Source of the DNA: Osedax fenrisi
Lineage: Eukaryota; Annelida; Polychaeta; Sabellida; Siboglinidae
Direction of reading: 5' to 3'
Length of the DNA stretch: 64,000 bases
NCBI GenBank assembly: GCA_964019155.1
Contig: OZ025239.1
Span: forward strand, 6,804,169 to 6,868,168
The notes beneath the pieces were generated by a model that worked only from the letters and a program-made list of their open reading frames with translations, did not search any database and was not told the DNA's origin. The number at the start of each line of letters is the position of its first letter. Positions within the stretch are counted from its first letter, which is position 1. Shown here piece after piece: positions 1 to 12,387 of the stretch. The position numbers were made by a program, and so were the translations under genes.

Positions 1-287
1 TATAATATATTTATTTATTAGAATGTATATATTTTAGTCAGACATTATAGTGAGGATCCAATTCAGTATTTATGGTTTTATTAAATATTTTCTAAAATTA
101 TAGTAAATATTAAAAATAAATTTTATAATTTAATTGTAATTAATTAATAGTTACCCTATAATGAGCAATCAAAAAAAATATTTAGTTTTCTAACTAAAAT
201 AGGAGAATACATATTAATACTCATAGAATAGTAGTAACATAATAAATATCCAACCAACACCAAACCCAAACAATATCACTACGAAAT

Positions 288-1938
288 ATGGAAAAATATA
301 TTTGTTATAAATTTAAATTATCATCATCTGACCTCAGAAATGTTTGTCCTAAATGTACAAGTGGTAGAGCATCTTTTGGAAATAAAATAAGAAGATTTAA
401 CGATAATATGTATATATATATAAAAAATAACGCAAATTTAATTTATATCCATTTTTAGATTATAGAACTTTCACAGTAAGTGGTTACATTTGGAATTCCG
501 CAATGGAAAAAGAAAATGGTTTGATAAATGGTCCCAATCATGTGATTCCTTCTATGAATCGCGTAAAAAATATCCAAATGTTGATTGACTACCAGTGCAC
601 TCTCCTAAAAAGTATTTTTTCAACTCCTCAATGCTAGATCAGTACTAAATAAAGTTGATTTGATTATACAATTAATTATTGATTCTAATTGTTCTATATC
701 TGCTATTATTGAGACTTGGCTATAGCTATACTTATAGTTAACTATTGACGATTCTGATCTAGCATCCCAACTGACCTCTGGTGGTTTTAAAGTATTGATT
801 ACCAATAAGTATACATCGTATGTTATGGCGGCCTAGATCTGTTATTCGTATAGGAACTTAAGCTTATTTCGTCATCCACCCCATGTTTCTCTTCATATGA
901 AATTATGATCTGTAATATTCAGTTTCCTTCATTATTTACCATTATAATTATCTACCGTCCCCCTTCATCTAGCCTATGAGGTTTCTTACCTGACCTATCT
1001 TCTATTTTAGAATCTTTCACTCCAGTTAACACGGTTATTATTGGTGATTTTAATATTCAAATTAATAATGAAAATCATTCTTCATTATCTCTGAATAAAC
1101 TTATATTTGAGTATTTCCTGACGCAACATGTTTTCTTTACTACTAACACCAATAGTAATAATATTGAATTTTGTATATTTAGCTGATTCTAAATTAATTT
1201 CATATCCAACTCAAAGTTCTCCAATATCTGACCACTTTGCCATATTATTTGATTTGAACTTGCCGGTTATACAAATTAATCGACCTTCTAGAATCTAGAT
1301 GGTTTCGGAAAATGTCCTCTATTGATAAACCATTGTGTGTTAACTCTGTATTCCATCAACATAAAAACAGTATATCTTCTGTTTTGACTACACTTTTTAA
1401 TTATTTTAATTTGGAATTATCTCATTCGCTTGATATTTTAGACTACAACGTAAAACGCATTCTCAAAATTTTAATCTGATCTTATTTCCTTTAAAGTTTT
1501 CGATCGCTTTATAAGAAAAAATGTCTCTCTACCAACAAATCATACTTCACTGATATAATCGGTAGTTATGGAATATCTTCTAAACAAGCTTATACATTAT
1601 CTTTCACCTCAGTAGGTAACACCAAGACCAAGCATCTTCCGGATCAACCTGAGTTAGTTCTTTGTTCATAGTTTGCCAATTTATTCCAACAAATAATGTC
1701 GCATTATCAATGTACTTCCAAATATCAACTCGGTACGACTCAATTTAAATTTAACATCCACTCAGAATCATTATCTCCTCCTCATGTTAACATACATGGT
1801 GTTTCACAAGGCTCTGATCTTGGCCCTATATTGTTTATCATTTATATTATTCCTATAAAATCAATGTTTCACAAATATACTAGTATTAACTATCATCTTT
1901 ATTCAGATGATATATTCAGATATATAGTCATTTCCTAG
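288..1938 (+). pseudogene. Decayed L2/CR1-like LINE: ORF1 tail, endonuclease, part of RT
   Basis: A small open frame at 288-458 encodes 56 residues with a CPKC motif. A frame running to a UGA at 586-588 (next codon CUA) ends like an ORF1 C-terminus and is rich in W, F, K and S. After a one-base slip in a T run, the next frame reads NARSVLNKVDLI, the usual start of an APE endonuclease domain. It is followed by AIIETWL, IIIYRPP, VIIGDFNI and SDHFAI, all endonuclease blocks. At 1696-1938 the reverse transcriptase box GVSQGSDLGPILF and a YSDD catalytic site are readable. The endonuclease-RT linker and RT fingers are missing. Many stops and slips make it non-functional. Family call is from motif order. 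Confidence 0.75.
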
Positions 1939-2148
1939 TTATAGTGATTCTGGTATGATTAAAATATCTATTTTTAATTGTATTACTGATCTAACTAATT
2001 ACATACATTTATATTTTTACATTTTTCGGTTTCGGACTGCAAACTGTGCTTATAAAGCAATCGGCCGTCCATATATATTTTAAGTTAATCATTGGTTCTC
2101 TCATAAGTCTATTTTCTTAAATATGTTTAAAACTAATACTATCATATG

Positions 2149-2180
<32 letters not shown>

Positions 2181-2188
<8 letters not shown>

Positions 2189-2820
2189 AATCTTGTACTT
2201 TTTGCTGACGATACATCGGTTAGCATTAGTGAACCAAGTAATAAGACTCTATGCAAAAGTTTAAATTTAGTTATTTTAAATTTACATGAATAGTTCACTA
2301 ATAATAGATAAACTAATAATAGATTAATATTAAATATTGATAAAACAAAAGTGCTACCTTATAAAGATGCAAATATTATTAATAGTATATAAATTAATTC
2401 AACTGAAATATGCTTAGTATCAAGTTATACTTTTCTTGGAGTTATTTTAGATAATAATTTAAATTTTAAAGAACACATAAGAAAAATACAATTGAAATTA
2501 TCACATGTTATATATATATTAAGAAAACTGAGCTATTTACCAATATATATTTTAAAGCTGCTTTACAATTCTTTGTTTTTGCCTCATATCATGTATTGTT
2601 TAGAAATGTGGGGAATAATTTTAATAATAACCTTCAATGTATTTCAACTCTACAAAAAAAGGCTGTTCGAATTGTAAATAAAAATATCTTTAAAATTGTC
2701 AATAATATATTTATTTTGACTAATACTAACAATTTATTTTTATGTTCTAATATATTAAAATTTAAAGTGGAATCCATATTAAAAATGGTTATTCTTATTA
2801 TTAATTATAATAATTAATTA
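2181..2820 (+). pseudogene. LINE RT fragment: palm to C-terminus, second family
   Basis: Begins with LVLFADDTSVSI, a second YxDD-type catalytic box. Since the preceding fragment already contains its own YSDD, this must be a different insertion. It continues with LNIDKTKVL, TFLGVILDNNLNFKEHI, the usual block after the palm, then SLFLPHIMYC and LQKKAVRIVNK, typical of jockey/L2-like RT C-termini. A (TA)n run (2148-2180) separates it from the upstream LINE. It is broken by stops at 2290 and 2392 and by a slip between the frames at 2492 and 2596. No endonuclease is present. Confidence 0.75.
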
Positions 2821-3350
2821 TTAATATTTCATTGAAATAGTATGATTTAAAAAGTATTGAAAATGTCACTATTATACCTAACTATACCTATTATAATTAT
2901 ATATTATATAGGTAGTATATTGTAGTAATTATAAATATGTACTATACCTAAAATAAAATAAAAATCAATTATAGATATCACTTTTACAATAAATGGATTC
3001 ACAAATTGGAAAACTGCTTGTGAAAGTAACAAAGAATTTACTAAACATGAGATAAGTTTATCACATTTATCTGCAATTGAAACATGGAAGCAAAGTAAAT
3101 AAAGAAATGTAAACAATTTAGAAATAGCAACAATTATTGGAAAAAAAAACAAATAGATGACAATATCTATTATATGAAAACTATAATTAATGTTATTAAA
3201 TTTATTATAATAAATGAACTACAATTTAGAGGACATGAAAGTTCAGTAGGAATATTTAATAATTTATTACAATATACATCAACAGTAAATAATAATTTCA
3301 AGGAAATATCAACAAGAGTTTCAAAGAATGCAACATATACTTCTCCATCA

Positions 3351-3353
<3 letters not shown>

Positions 3354-3403
<50 letters not shown>
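3354..3403. repeat. (TA)n microsatellite abutting the SINE fragment
   Basis: About 50 bp of pure TA. The partner in copy B (27241-27298) is longer. Similar TA runs lie at 2148-2180, 3832-3863, 5069-5092, 7109-7141, 7281-7312, 9031-9061 and 9187-9216, with partners of different length in copy B. Confidence 0.95.
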
Positions 3404-3404
<1 letters not shown>

Positions 3405-3406
<2 letters not shown>

Positions 3407-3640
3407 GTAGTAGGACGCGTGATCAAGCCAATAAATTAGCCAATAAAATAAGTCTTATAATAATATTTACTAGTGATCTTATATAATCGTATATACAGAA
3501 ATTATCGGCTCTCGTTATAACCATGGACGCCTTAACGTGAGAGCGGCTTCTAAGGGACATTAGAGCCATATGGTTATAAGTGAAAACTTCATCTTAGTTT
3601 AGTGATGGGATGAAAGTCCAACTAAATAAGAATAATAATA
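3405..3640 (+). mobile_element. SINE fragment, same family as 63675-63963
   Basis: From about 3465 the sequence matches the body of the SINE at the right end of the window: GTGATCTTATATAAT, then CGGCTCTCGTTA, CGCCTTAACGTGAGAG, AAGGGACATTAGAGCC and GGGATGAAAG in the same order. The left part keeps a worn second half of the tRNA-like head (AGTAGGAC then ATCAAGCC, where the other copy has GGTTCGAGCC). The A-box half is replaced by (TA)n. The tail is AT-rich (AATAAGAATAATAATAC). It depends on a LINE for movement and encodes no protein. Confidence 0.7.
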
Positions 3641-3830
3641 CACATAATAACCTGACTGGTAATAGATATACTATATGATATGGTATACATCACAATCATA
3701 TCATGTGAAACAGACTCTAGTTTAGCTCCATATACATTGTTATAACAAGGCTTATTGGTTGTGTATCATCTAATGTACACTATAATTTAATACCTGTATT
3801 TAAAGTAATGATTTAATGAAATTAGTATTA

Positions 3831-3867
<37 letters not shown>

Positions 3868-4257
3868 AATATAAAAAAAGTCAATTCTCGCTATCTCAGA
3901 CCATCTATATATCAGAAACCTTGCTAACTCATAATGTTTACACATTTTTTTTATATTGTACCTATACATATATCTATATACATGTAGAAATAATTCGACA
4001 TCTCAGAAACCTAATATCTCTTAAAAGACACGCATATACATACATTATTATATAAAATTGTGTATATGATAATTAAATAATATTAAATAAAACATATGAA
4101 ATTAATCTATTTATGAGTGATTAAATATTTAATTGTGTAATAAAGAAATGTAAATTATATAAGACATATATTAGTTGTATACAACATTAAAAGAGAAGAT
4201 GATAGCAATAATCGGCAAATATGATCCTCGAGGATCTGTTACAGATCTGTTACACAA

Positions 4258-4515
4258 GATCAAACGACGCATATATCGAGACATGACGGTCTCAGCAAAA
4301 CGATAATGCAAGGTATTGTTGAAGGTTCGCTAAAGCAGGGTCGTCCGAAGAGTCAATGGTTCGACGATATATCTTATTGCACTAAGATGGACGCTAGCCA
4401 ACTATTGCACAAAGTTCACGATCGCGATGGCTGGAAAAAGTGTGTTGTTAAGGCAGAAAGGACTGCATTGATTCCCCCTACGATTTCCGAGTCACGGGAC
4501 TAAAAGTAAAAAGTA
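4258..4515 (+). pseudogene. LINE RT C-terminal tail (RTE/BovB- or CR1-like)
   Basis: The frame reads THISRHDGLSKTIMQG, then VEGSLKQGRPKSQWFDDIS, then ASQLLHKVHDRDGWKK. The order RHDGL, GxxxQGRPxxxWxDDI and DRDxWKK is the classic extreme C-terminus of many animal LINE reverse transcriptases. Only this tail is present. Base composition is clearly less AT-rich than its surroundings, which fits recent coding origin. One extra C near 4478 shifts the end of the frame relative to copy B. Exact clade is uncertain. Confidence 0.7.
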
Positions 4516-4740
4516 AGTATACAAAATTAAAATTATAATGTTAATGATAATTCGAATGTAGGTATAATTTTCCTATATAAATATGTATATACAAAATATA
4601 AACACTGTCAACTAATATGATATAGTTTGTTCGAAAATAAAACTATCGTAATAAATGTCCACAACATTTGAGATCTGTCGCGGCCTTGTTGGCATATCAT
4701 TAGCATATACGAGCTAAGCAATGGCATATGTAAATCAATA

Positions 4741-4995
4741 ATGTTAATACTTTCATTGTCTTTCGTACTATTAGTTTTATCTCCTGTTTTATGTCATATT
4801 GAATATCTATTTTCTATATTCAATAAATTATATTATTATTATTATTATTATTTGAACAATCCATTTTGTATTTGGAAATTAATTAAAAATATTATAAATA
4901 AGGTAATTGTAAATAATAATAATTATTTATTTAATGAGAATAATCCTAATTATGCAATCGCTAATCAATTAAACAAAATGTTATGCAATAAATGA
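4741..4995 (+). other. 84-codon open frame, function unknown, probably not a gene
   Basis: The frame starts with a hydrophobic stretch (MLILSLSFVLLVLSPVL) that looks like a signal peptide, followed by seven tyrosines from a TAT microsatellite and then an N- and K-rich tail. It stays open in copy B (28633-28887) with two amino-acid changes, but the copies are too young for that to mean selection. Nothing in it resembles a known family. The composition is what AT-rich non-coding DNA gives by chance. Confidence 0.15.
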
Positions 4996-4999
4996 CATA

Positions 5000-5915
5000 T
5001 ATTAGAATAATTATGTGCGGATATTTTTGATAAGAATAATATTATTCATATAAATAATATAATTTAATATATATATATATATATATATATTAGTCCAATA
5101 TATTAATATATAGGTATTAATATATAATAATTTTAATAAATTAAATAAGAGTTAACACTTAATTATTAACGGTGTAATCTAAATCTACGGTTTAGTGATT
5201 AATATTGATGTGTAGTTAATAGTTGTATATAAGCTAAATCCTTTCTTATAGCCTAACTATTTTATTGAGTTCAGAAAGTACAATTTAGCAAATACAATTT
5301 CTGCTCAAATGAGAGAACCAGAGATTATATCGTAATATATACTCACAAAGAGGGTACTCTCCAATACATTGATATAATAAAATAATTTATATATATATAT
5401 ATATAATATCCATTCTTCAATGAAAAGTTCTAGTTAAATAAGTCACATATTCAGAAATAATGACTAATAATGACGCATCATAACTTGTAGTTTGTAATCA
5501 ATCATAAACATAATATTATATGATATTCCTAGATCATGTTTAGATACGTTAGTTAATTAAGATCATAAATTAATTAAATATTTATAAATTATTTATATTA
5601 ACTATATAGGACGGAAGGTGTAGTGGTTATTTACATTTATAAATGCGTATACGCCACAATGGTTATGGATACAAAAAAGTTATAAATAGATATTTAGACA
5701 ATCATAATATCAACAAAAATGGTTATTTTTCAAATATAATTAATCAATATATTATATTTATTACATAATACTTTTTTTTCAAATTTCTATAAAGAACAAG
5801 TTTTTGAAATATACTCTAGTGAATTCAATATTAAGAATAAATACATATTTTCTTATATATTTATAAAATATAATTGTTATCTATTAGTATACATGTATAC
5901 ATGTATACATGTATA
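5000..5915. other. AT-rich spacer, no gene seen
   Basis: Contains (TA)n at 5069-5092 and 5389-5404 and, at 5889-5915, a short tandem of the self-complementary unit ATACATGT. The partner in copy B is 28890-29820. I see no coding frame of note. Confidence 0.6.
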
Positions 5916-6380
5916 CACTGCAGTGTTAACAAATAGGGTAAAGCGAATTCAATTTATAGAGTACAGATCGATAAATTATCACAACAATTTACTATGTACC
6001 CTAAATAGGGTACTATATATATATTTGTAGGATACATATGTGTTAAATATTAGGGTACATGACTGTTAAATTCACTTGGGTACACTCTATATATGTATTA
6101 GGGTACAGCAGCTGTACTACAGCTATGTTAAATATCAGGGTAAGTGATTATTATATTTACATATCATGCAATTCAATTATGTTACATATCATACAATTGC
6201 ATTAGGATACACGGTATCATATAATTAGTGTACAACTAGCTTATATACTTTATGGTACAGTTTGATCATTTTTAGGGTACTGGTCGTATTTATTCAAATT
6301 GTACCCTAATTAGGGTACGGCTAAGGGGAAACTACTTACACCCTAAAAATGGCACTAGCTGTACCCTAATTGTTATCAGT
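5916..6380. mobile_element. MITE-like element studded with TAGGGTAC motifs
   Basis: About 465 bp holding roughly a dozen copies of (T)AGGGTAC or its reverse complement, spaced every 20-60 bp. The ends are imperfect inverted repeats: TTAACAAATAGGGTA on the left, and on the right, inverted, TTAACAATTAGGGTA (copy B). The terminal CACTG/CAGTG fits hAT-type ends, and clustered subterminal motifs are usual transposase-binding sites in such elements. No 8-bp target duplication is clear. No coding frame. Confidence 0.5.
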
Positions 6381-6389
6381 TTATGTTTA

Positions 6390-7102
6390 TATTACATGAA
6401 AATATTGTATTAGTAAAAAGTTATATTAAATATAATTGAATTTTAAAAAGCGAGCATAATATTTTGTTTATCTTCAGATTATTCTATAGATTGCTAATTA
6501 TTATTATACATTGAAATGTCATGATTACTAAATATTCACTGATAATATGACGGATAATACATATAGATGTTGCAATCTTACATAACTCATTAATGATTCA
6601 GTTTTAATCACTATCATATGTTATATTAAGAAACATATATATGTGTGTACATTATAAAATGAGAAATAATAATAGAAAGTAAAAACAATGATTATAATTT
6701 AGTAATAAAAAAACCTTTATCAAGAAATCCATACCACAACTGAATATAGAATAAATACTAATAGTAAATATACACGATGTTAATAAAATATACAAAATAA
6801 ATATATACACTGTATATTATACAGAATATTAAATCTAGTGAATATAACTAGGAATAGTTATTACATAAGCTGAGTAATGAATTCTGGATATTTATTAGAG
6901 TTCTTCAATCTCGGGAGTATTGTATAAATCTCTTTATACAGTTATACTATATAGGACATATGTCCTCTATATACTTGTGTCATTGAATAACTCTACCAGA
7001 TTCCTACCTAAAACCACTCGATAACAAGTATCTATTATTCAATATATACTTGTATACTTGTGTATGTGTATTTACTCGTGTATTTATTCATGCATACAGT
7101 AA

Positions 7103-7143
<41 letters not shown>

Positions 7144-7277
7144 CAATATAAATACTATTACAGATTAAAGATAAAAGATTAAAGATAAAACATATTCATG
7201 CACATAAAGGCAATTAAATAGTAAAAAATAGTAATTCAATATTGTACATTTTCAGAATATAAATAGAATATAATTAT

Positions 7278-7314
<37 letters not shown>

Positions 7315-7480
7315 CAAATGTTATTAGACATCTATTAACATATATTATAATTTCTAAAGGAATATATAATACATATATTATATATTATTATATAAGAAGG
7401 ATATTTAGAGATATTAAAAGGATTCATTAAAACACATAGTTAATGTATACATTAATGGGTATACCCAATGATCTATAATC
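6390..7480. other. AT-rich spacer, no gene seen
   Basis: Two (TA)n runs (7109-7141 and 7281-7312) and a short tandem repeat AAAGATAAAAGATTAAAGAT near 7166. No open frame with protein-like content on either strand. The copy B partner is 30290-31385. Confidence 0.6.
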
Positions 7481-7485
7481 TAGAT

Positions 7486-8001
7486 CAGTGGGAGTCGCTA
7501 TCCACAAGTTGGTCGCCTGTTGTTTTTTTGGGGTCGCATGATTTTATAAATTGTAAATAAATTAAAATAAATAACCAATAATTATGTCTTATATATTAAG
7601 TAAATATAAGTTAAATATTATTTAATATGTATAATATTTTAATATAATTGTATTAAGATAGCATCAAAAATTGAGACAAGTAACCACACACAATTGCCGA
7701 AGAACTTATGATTCCTTGCGCTAAATATATCGTGAAATTTATTGCCAGTAAAGAAATGTTAATTAAAATAAATTCAAAAGACGTATATTAAAAATGAATG
7801 CACTCTATAAGAAAAACAGCCATATATTGATAAATTGGTATCAATAATTTAAATAAATAATATTTAAAAATAATATATTACATATTTTATATATTTGTAA
7901 TAGGATATTTTTTAACTTATTTTTTAAAATATTTTATTTAAAAAAAATTATACTTTAATAGGGTTTTATAAAAAATTATTAAAAAGGGGTCGTTAAATTA
8001 C
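7486..8001. mobile_element. hAT element remnant
   Basis: Left end CAGTGGGAGTCGC, followed by GGTCGCCTG and GGGGTCGCATG; right side GGGGTCGTTAAATTAC. CAGTGG starts and GGTCGC repeats are usual at hAT (Charlie/Buster-like) ends. A transposase piece inside (7684-7791) supports this. The right terminus is not clear, and no target duplication could be defined. Confidence 0.55.
7684..7791 (+). pseudogene. hAT transposase fragment (ZBED/Buster-like)
   Basis: 35 codons containing HTIAEELMIPCAKYIVKF. The HTIAE..I.P..K.IV pattern is a well-known block of domesticated and active hAT transposases of the ZBED5/FAM200 type. The rest of the transposase is gone: a stop precedes it at 7681 and another follows at 7789. 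Copy B has the same piece at 31587-31694. Confidence 0.6.
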
Positions 8002-8170
8002 TTAACTAATTTCACTCATTCAAACACTAATAAGTCCTTCAATAATACATTAAATGAATTGAAATTTCAGAAATTTTTGAATATATATTATTCATAAATG
8101 AATATATATTATATTAATATTTATTATACTACATAATATATGATTTTTTTTTTAATAAATAGATTATTAC

Positions 8171-8213
8171 CCAAACCCAACCCAACCCAAACCCAACCCA
8201 AACCCAAACCAAA
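8171..8213. repeat. CCCAAA/CCCAA short tandem repeat
   Basis: A run of CCCAAA and CCCAA units. In copy B the run and about 140 bp downstream are duplicated in tandem (32070-32400) and the second run is much longer. It resembles telomeric repeats only superficially. Confidence 0.85.
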
Positions 8214-8289
8214 GCATACAATTAAATACATATTTATAAAAATTATATATCAAATATAATATATTCTTATATAATAATAATTGATTGCT

Positions 8290-8560
8290 ATAATATAAAA
8301 TTGTATCTAATCTTTTTATTCAATAGATAACGGGAGTGTCCGTATTCGGTATTCATGTCGAATACGGATACCCTGCGTTATAATACGGATACCCTATATA
8401 CCATTAGATAAACTATATATTATTTATGAACAAATCAGATAAATAACAATTACATTATAATTTGTTTTTAAAGCTTTAATAATTTATAAACTAATTTGAT
8501 TAATATTTCAGAATAATAGTATATTAAAATACGTTATTTCATTGATATTGTATATATTTA
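8290..8560 (+). mobile_element. TA family 1 fragment
   Basis: Contains GTGTCCGTATTCGG, AATACGGATACCCTG, TAATACGGATACCC and the downstream strings ATATACCATTAGATAAAC and AATCAGATAAAT, all in the same order as in the fuller family 1 copies at 14907-15860 and (inverted) 10069-11923. Both termini are missing. The copy B partner is 32382-32655. Confidence 0.6.
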
Positions 8561-8880
8561 ACTTATACATTTTTTTTTAAATAGAACCTTTATAAACTTA
8601 ATAAAAGTATATATATATATTAATGCATAGTTATATCATTAATTTAAATACTTAAACGTGATAATTTATTAAAATATTTTTTAAATATAAATTAATGTTA
8701 TATAATAATAATATAATATTTTAATATAATATTTTGTTAATTTACATTAAAAAGACAGGATTATTTTAAAATCGAAGCCCTCTTTCTTCACCATCTTAAT
8801 TCAGTGTTCGGGCCTGATGTTATAGGAGGTCTTGATAGTAATTTCATGTTTAACTCTTCATTCGGATAAAATACAAGTGA

Positions 8881-9025
8881 AATAAACGCGATTATAATCG
8901 ATTTCATTGTTGGAATGCATTGCCAGCTGACATCAGATCAACCGAGTCTGAACCTTTGTTTATTAAACGTAAAGTATATCATTATTTTATTTCTTTATAA
9001 CTGCATTATTTAATATTGTTCTTGT

Positions 9026-9065
<40 letters not shown>

Positions 9066-9170
9066 CTTGTTATTGTTCTTATTTGTTATGTTCAAATTGT
9101 TATTTCCTTCATTATTATTATATTATATGACGCCGATAAACATATGATGTTTAGTAGTCAATAAACTATT
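8881..9170 (+). pseudogene. LINE RT C-terminus and 3' end (L2-like)
   Basis: The frame at 8881-9000 ends WNALPADIRSTES, LFIKRKVYHYFISL, stop. This is the standard tail of L2/CR1-like ORF2 proteins (compare PKYWNSLPDELRTMSSF at 48.6 kb). Downstream, a 7-bp stem (9137-9143 with 9147-9153) is followed by AATAAAC, matching the hairpin plus AATAAAC arrangement at the 3' ends of the other LINEs here. Two (TA)n runs have grown inside it. 5'-truncated. The copy B partner is 32975-33255. Confidence 0.65.
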
Positions 9171-9179
9171 TAATATATA

Positions 9180-9217
<38 letters not shown>

Positions 9218-9229
9218 TATTTATTTATC

Positions 9230-10060
9230 AAAAGTATAAATAATATAATCATATATAAAAGTGTGTATATATATATATAATAATTTTAATAATTTCAATT
9301 AATTGTTATATCATACTATATATAAAATAACAAGGCGTCAAGCTGAAAAAACCGTTCCCATCTCATTCATCAGTGATGAATCATCAGTGATGAATTGGTG
9401 ATTAATCATAACCAGGGTGAGTTAAATTCGGAAAAAAATCGGCATTATAAAGAAAAGGCCGAATTTTGCCGAATATAAGGATTTTCAAAGGCCGAAAATA
9501 AGTTAAATTCGGCTTTTTTTAAATATATTATTTATCCTATCTTAAATCATTAAAAGTAATACAATAAAATACTTAATGGTAATATGTATATTATATTTAA
9601 ATAATACTACAAGTAAAAGCAAATGTTGATACAATATTAGCAATGTAAGTAGGTAGGCCTCAATTCGTAATTATTAAGTATTAGGATTAATTATTAACCT
9701 ACATTATATTAAATTTCTGAAAATCAAAGACTATAAATGTTGTTTATATAAAGCATTGGATAGATAATTATATGCCATATATTAAGATTTATCATTGAAT
9801 TTATATTTGAATATATAACAAATCTAATGCTGACAAAGATTATTATTTTTAAAAAGATATCAGACTGAATAAACATTGCTATATCATTTCACAGGAAAAC
9901 AATCACCAACAAATTATATACTCGATGAAAATATTGTAAATTTAATATTGGATCATTTGAAATATAACGATGTTATTAATGATATTTCAACAAGTGATTC
10001 TAAAAATTAAACTGAAAATAAAAGAACATTACTGAACTTTATCAACAAAAAACTAGGGAA
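9230..10060. other. AT-rich spacer with scattered AAAGGCCGAA motifs and an exon-like piece
   Basis: Between 9425 and 9515 the motif TTCGG/CCGAA recurs about six times, like subterminal repeats of a DNA transposon. At 9895-10008 an open stretch (ILDENIVNLILDHLKYND) follows a pyrimidine-rich ATTTCACAG and may be an old exon or transposase piece. I do not recognise it. Copy A has a tandem doubling of CATCAGTGATGAAT near 9367 that copy B lacks. Confidence 0.3.
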
Positions 10061-10068
10061 ATCAACTA

Positions 10069-11923
10069 GGGGAAAGTAACCGAATACGGACACTATCGGT
10101 ATCTTAGAAACCATAAATCCTACAAAAAAATGTTTAATGAATAACATATTCATAATTATATATATAGTCTAAAAAAGTATTTTTTATTTTTTAATTATTC
10201 AAAATATTTCTGATATATCCAATAAACTGATTTTTTTATGACGATTTTAAATTTATGAAAACAAATTTCAACTTAAAACCTTCTCAAGAATATACAAATG
10301 TATCGATTAAAATATAACACTATATTATATTTTTTTTAAATCATTCTAAAAGTATGTATATAATTTCTATATTTGTTATCAAATATTCATTAAGTTATAA
10401 CAATACCTCCTATAACCTCGAGGTTATAGGATCTCTTGGTTATAAGCATATAGGGTATATAAGCCTATAGAGGTCATATAAGTAGGGGAAAGTCCCCGAT
10501 TACCGACCCCCTCCTAATACCGACCCCTTCTCGTATCTCAGTAACTATAAGAGATATAACAAAATAATATATATATATATATTATATATACACGAACTGT
10601 TAGTAATTTAATGATAAATATGAATAAGTTTTTTGTTTTAAAAAATATTTAATCCTACAATTGTTATTTGATAAAATGTAATATTCTGTTTTTATTTTTT
10701 AAATATTTGAATAATAACTTTTTTTCATTGTAACTACTTTATTATTTAAAAGAAAACTTAAGTTTAATATAAAAATAATTTAATTTAAATAACTATTAAC
10801 TAATATATCTTAATTATAGCAACCCATGTGATTTTCCTATTACCGACCCCCTAAATTACCCAAATACCGACCCCATGTGATTTATAATATCCAATAAAAA
10901 TAGATCCGTATTTTACTTTAAAATATGTCGTAAGTTGTTTGTGTATCATTTATATAGATTTAGGATTCATTATTCCAGTTGATTATATACATACTGATTA
11001 ATAAATAAATATTAAATAATAATATACACTATTTTAATATAATTACTATAAAGTTTAAATTTAAATTTAATATTACTATTAAAACATAAATTCAATACAA
11101 AACAAATTGCTTGAATGTTATAATTAATTATATTTATGTATATCTACTATTTTTATTGGATATTATAATACTACAATTATTTATATCACGATTATTTAGG
11201 AGGTCGGTAATAGGAGAAGGGGGTCGGTATTAGGTACATGTATCCGATTACTGACCCCCCTATATATGTTTATATAATATGTAAATATAATAATAACAAA
11301 ATTTAAAAATAGCTACATTATTCATTGCCAAAATGTTACCCTAATTACAAAATTTCAAATAAATATATTTAATATTGAATAAGTTATTACAAATAATCAT
11401 TTAGGGGTCGGTAATCGGAGACTTTCCCCTACCTAATACGGACACCCTATAACCAATCAGCGCGCAGTGTATAAACTATTCTGATTTTCATAAAAATTGC
11501 GTGCGTTATAATATTGACCAATTAATACCACCAATAAAGCTAAATCTATAATTTGTATTATATAGATACTTGAATTGTATTATTAATTAAAAAATAAATA
11601 AATTATTAACTAATTAAATTAGAATAAATTGTTCATAAAATTAATTATAAATAATGTAATTGTAAGATGTCTGATTGATTCATCAATAATATATAGTTTA
11701 TTAGTGGTATATAGGGTTTCCGTATTATAACACAGGGTGTCCGTATTCGGACATGGGTACCAAATACGACACCCCCGTTATTTATTAAATAAAAAGATTA
11801 AATACAATATCTATAATATCTATAATATCATATAATATTGATATATTGTAATTTTTGAATACAAATAATGAGTCATAATATGTTAAGATAATTTATTGTT
11901 AAAGTGTCCGTATCACCTTCCCC
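10069..11923 (-). mobile_element. TA family 1 element (GTGTCCGTATT family), interrupted by family 2
   Basis: Terminal inverted repeats GGGGAAAGTAACCGAATACG (left) and, inverted, GGGGAAGGTGATACGGACAC (right), each flanked by TA. Internally the motif GTGTCCGTATT occurs several times. About 945 bp of it (10485-11429) is a nested family 2 element; without that it is about 910 bp. Its sequence agrees, reversed, with 14907-15860. No transposase frame, so non-autonomous. TA flanks suggest a Tc1/mariner-like or other TA-targeting transposase. I infer this only from target site and ends. Confidence 0.75.
10485..11429 (+). mobile_element. TA family 2 element (CGGTAAT/ATTACCGACCCC family)
   Basis: 945 bp with ends GGGGAAAGTCCCCGATTACC and, inverted from the right, GGGGAAAGTCTCCGATTACC, flanked by TA on both sides. 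ATTACCGACCCC or TAATACCGACCCC is repeated near both ends and in the middle. Inserted in a family 1 element. A shorter, inverted relative is at 12739-13353. No open frame. The terminal nine bases are the same as in family 1, so both may use one transposase. Confidence 0.75.
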
Positions 11924-12387
11924 TACAATACACATAATTAGGTTAATTATTGCATATTATTATAATAGTATGATATACATTTAGCATTAATATTTTATCA
12001 ATGCAAATTAATGCAAACACTTATATTTAAATTAACGATTTCAATATGATTATATAAAAATCACAATATTATTTAATACACATTATATTATTTAGAATAT
12101 AGACATAAATAATATAGATAAAAATCTTCGTAATTCAAAATGAATTTATACATAAATTCGTATTTTTAATAAAATATATCTTTCTTATTAATTCATCCTA
12201 AACTATCTTATCCCAGATTACCTGTATTCATATTTGGTTATGCTAGTATTTAATAAAGAGTATTTGTATTTATTTTGAATACAAATTACATATATATTTT
12301 AATTTCCTACTCGTATTTATACAAGGTATTTGACCTCCTCTGATATTAATAATAACATATGCTGTTATGATTCTATTATGCTGCTCT

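Larger units (their letters stand above)
1..12345. repeat. Segmental duplication, copy A (left end outside window)
   Basis: Base 1 of the window already matches base 23886, so this copy starts beyond the left edge. Homology runs collinearly to about 12345, where copy A and copy B part after the shared string CCTCCTCTGAT. Comparing the first 3.4 kb by eye I find roughly a dozen substitutions plus small indels and changed (TA)n lengths, about 99.5% identity. All features between 1 and 12345 therefore have a partner 23.9-29 kb downstream. Copy A lacks the LINE, the tandem duplication and the palindrome found in copy B. Alternative reading: two haplotypes placed in tandem by the assembler. Confidence 0.95.

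Noticed and set aside
2904..3152. 82-codon minus-strand frame, hydrophobic, kept in both copies
   Set aside because: Both copies are nearly identical DNA, so conservation says nothing; no recognisable protein pattern.
8171..8213. CCCAAA and TAGGG strings as interstitial telomere
   Set aside because: Units are irregular (CCCAAA mixed with CCCAA) and the TAGGGTAC motifs elsewhere are dispersed, not tandem; neither is a telomeric array.
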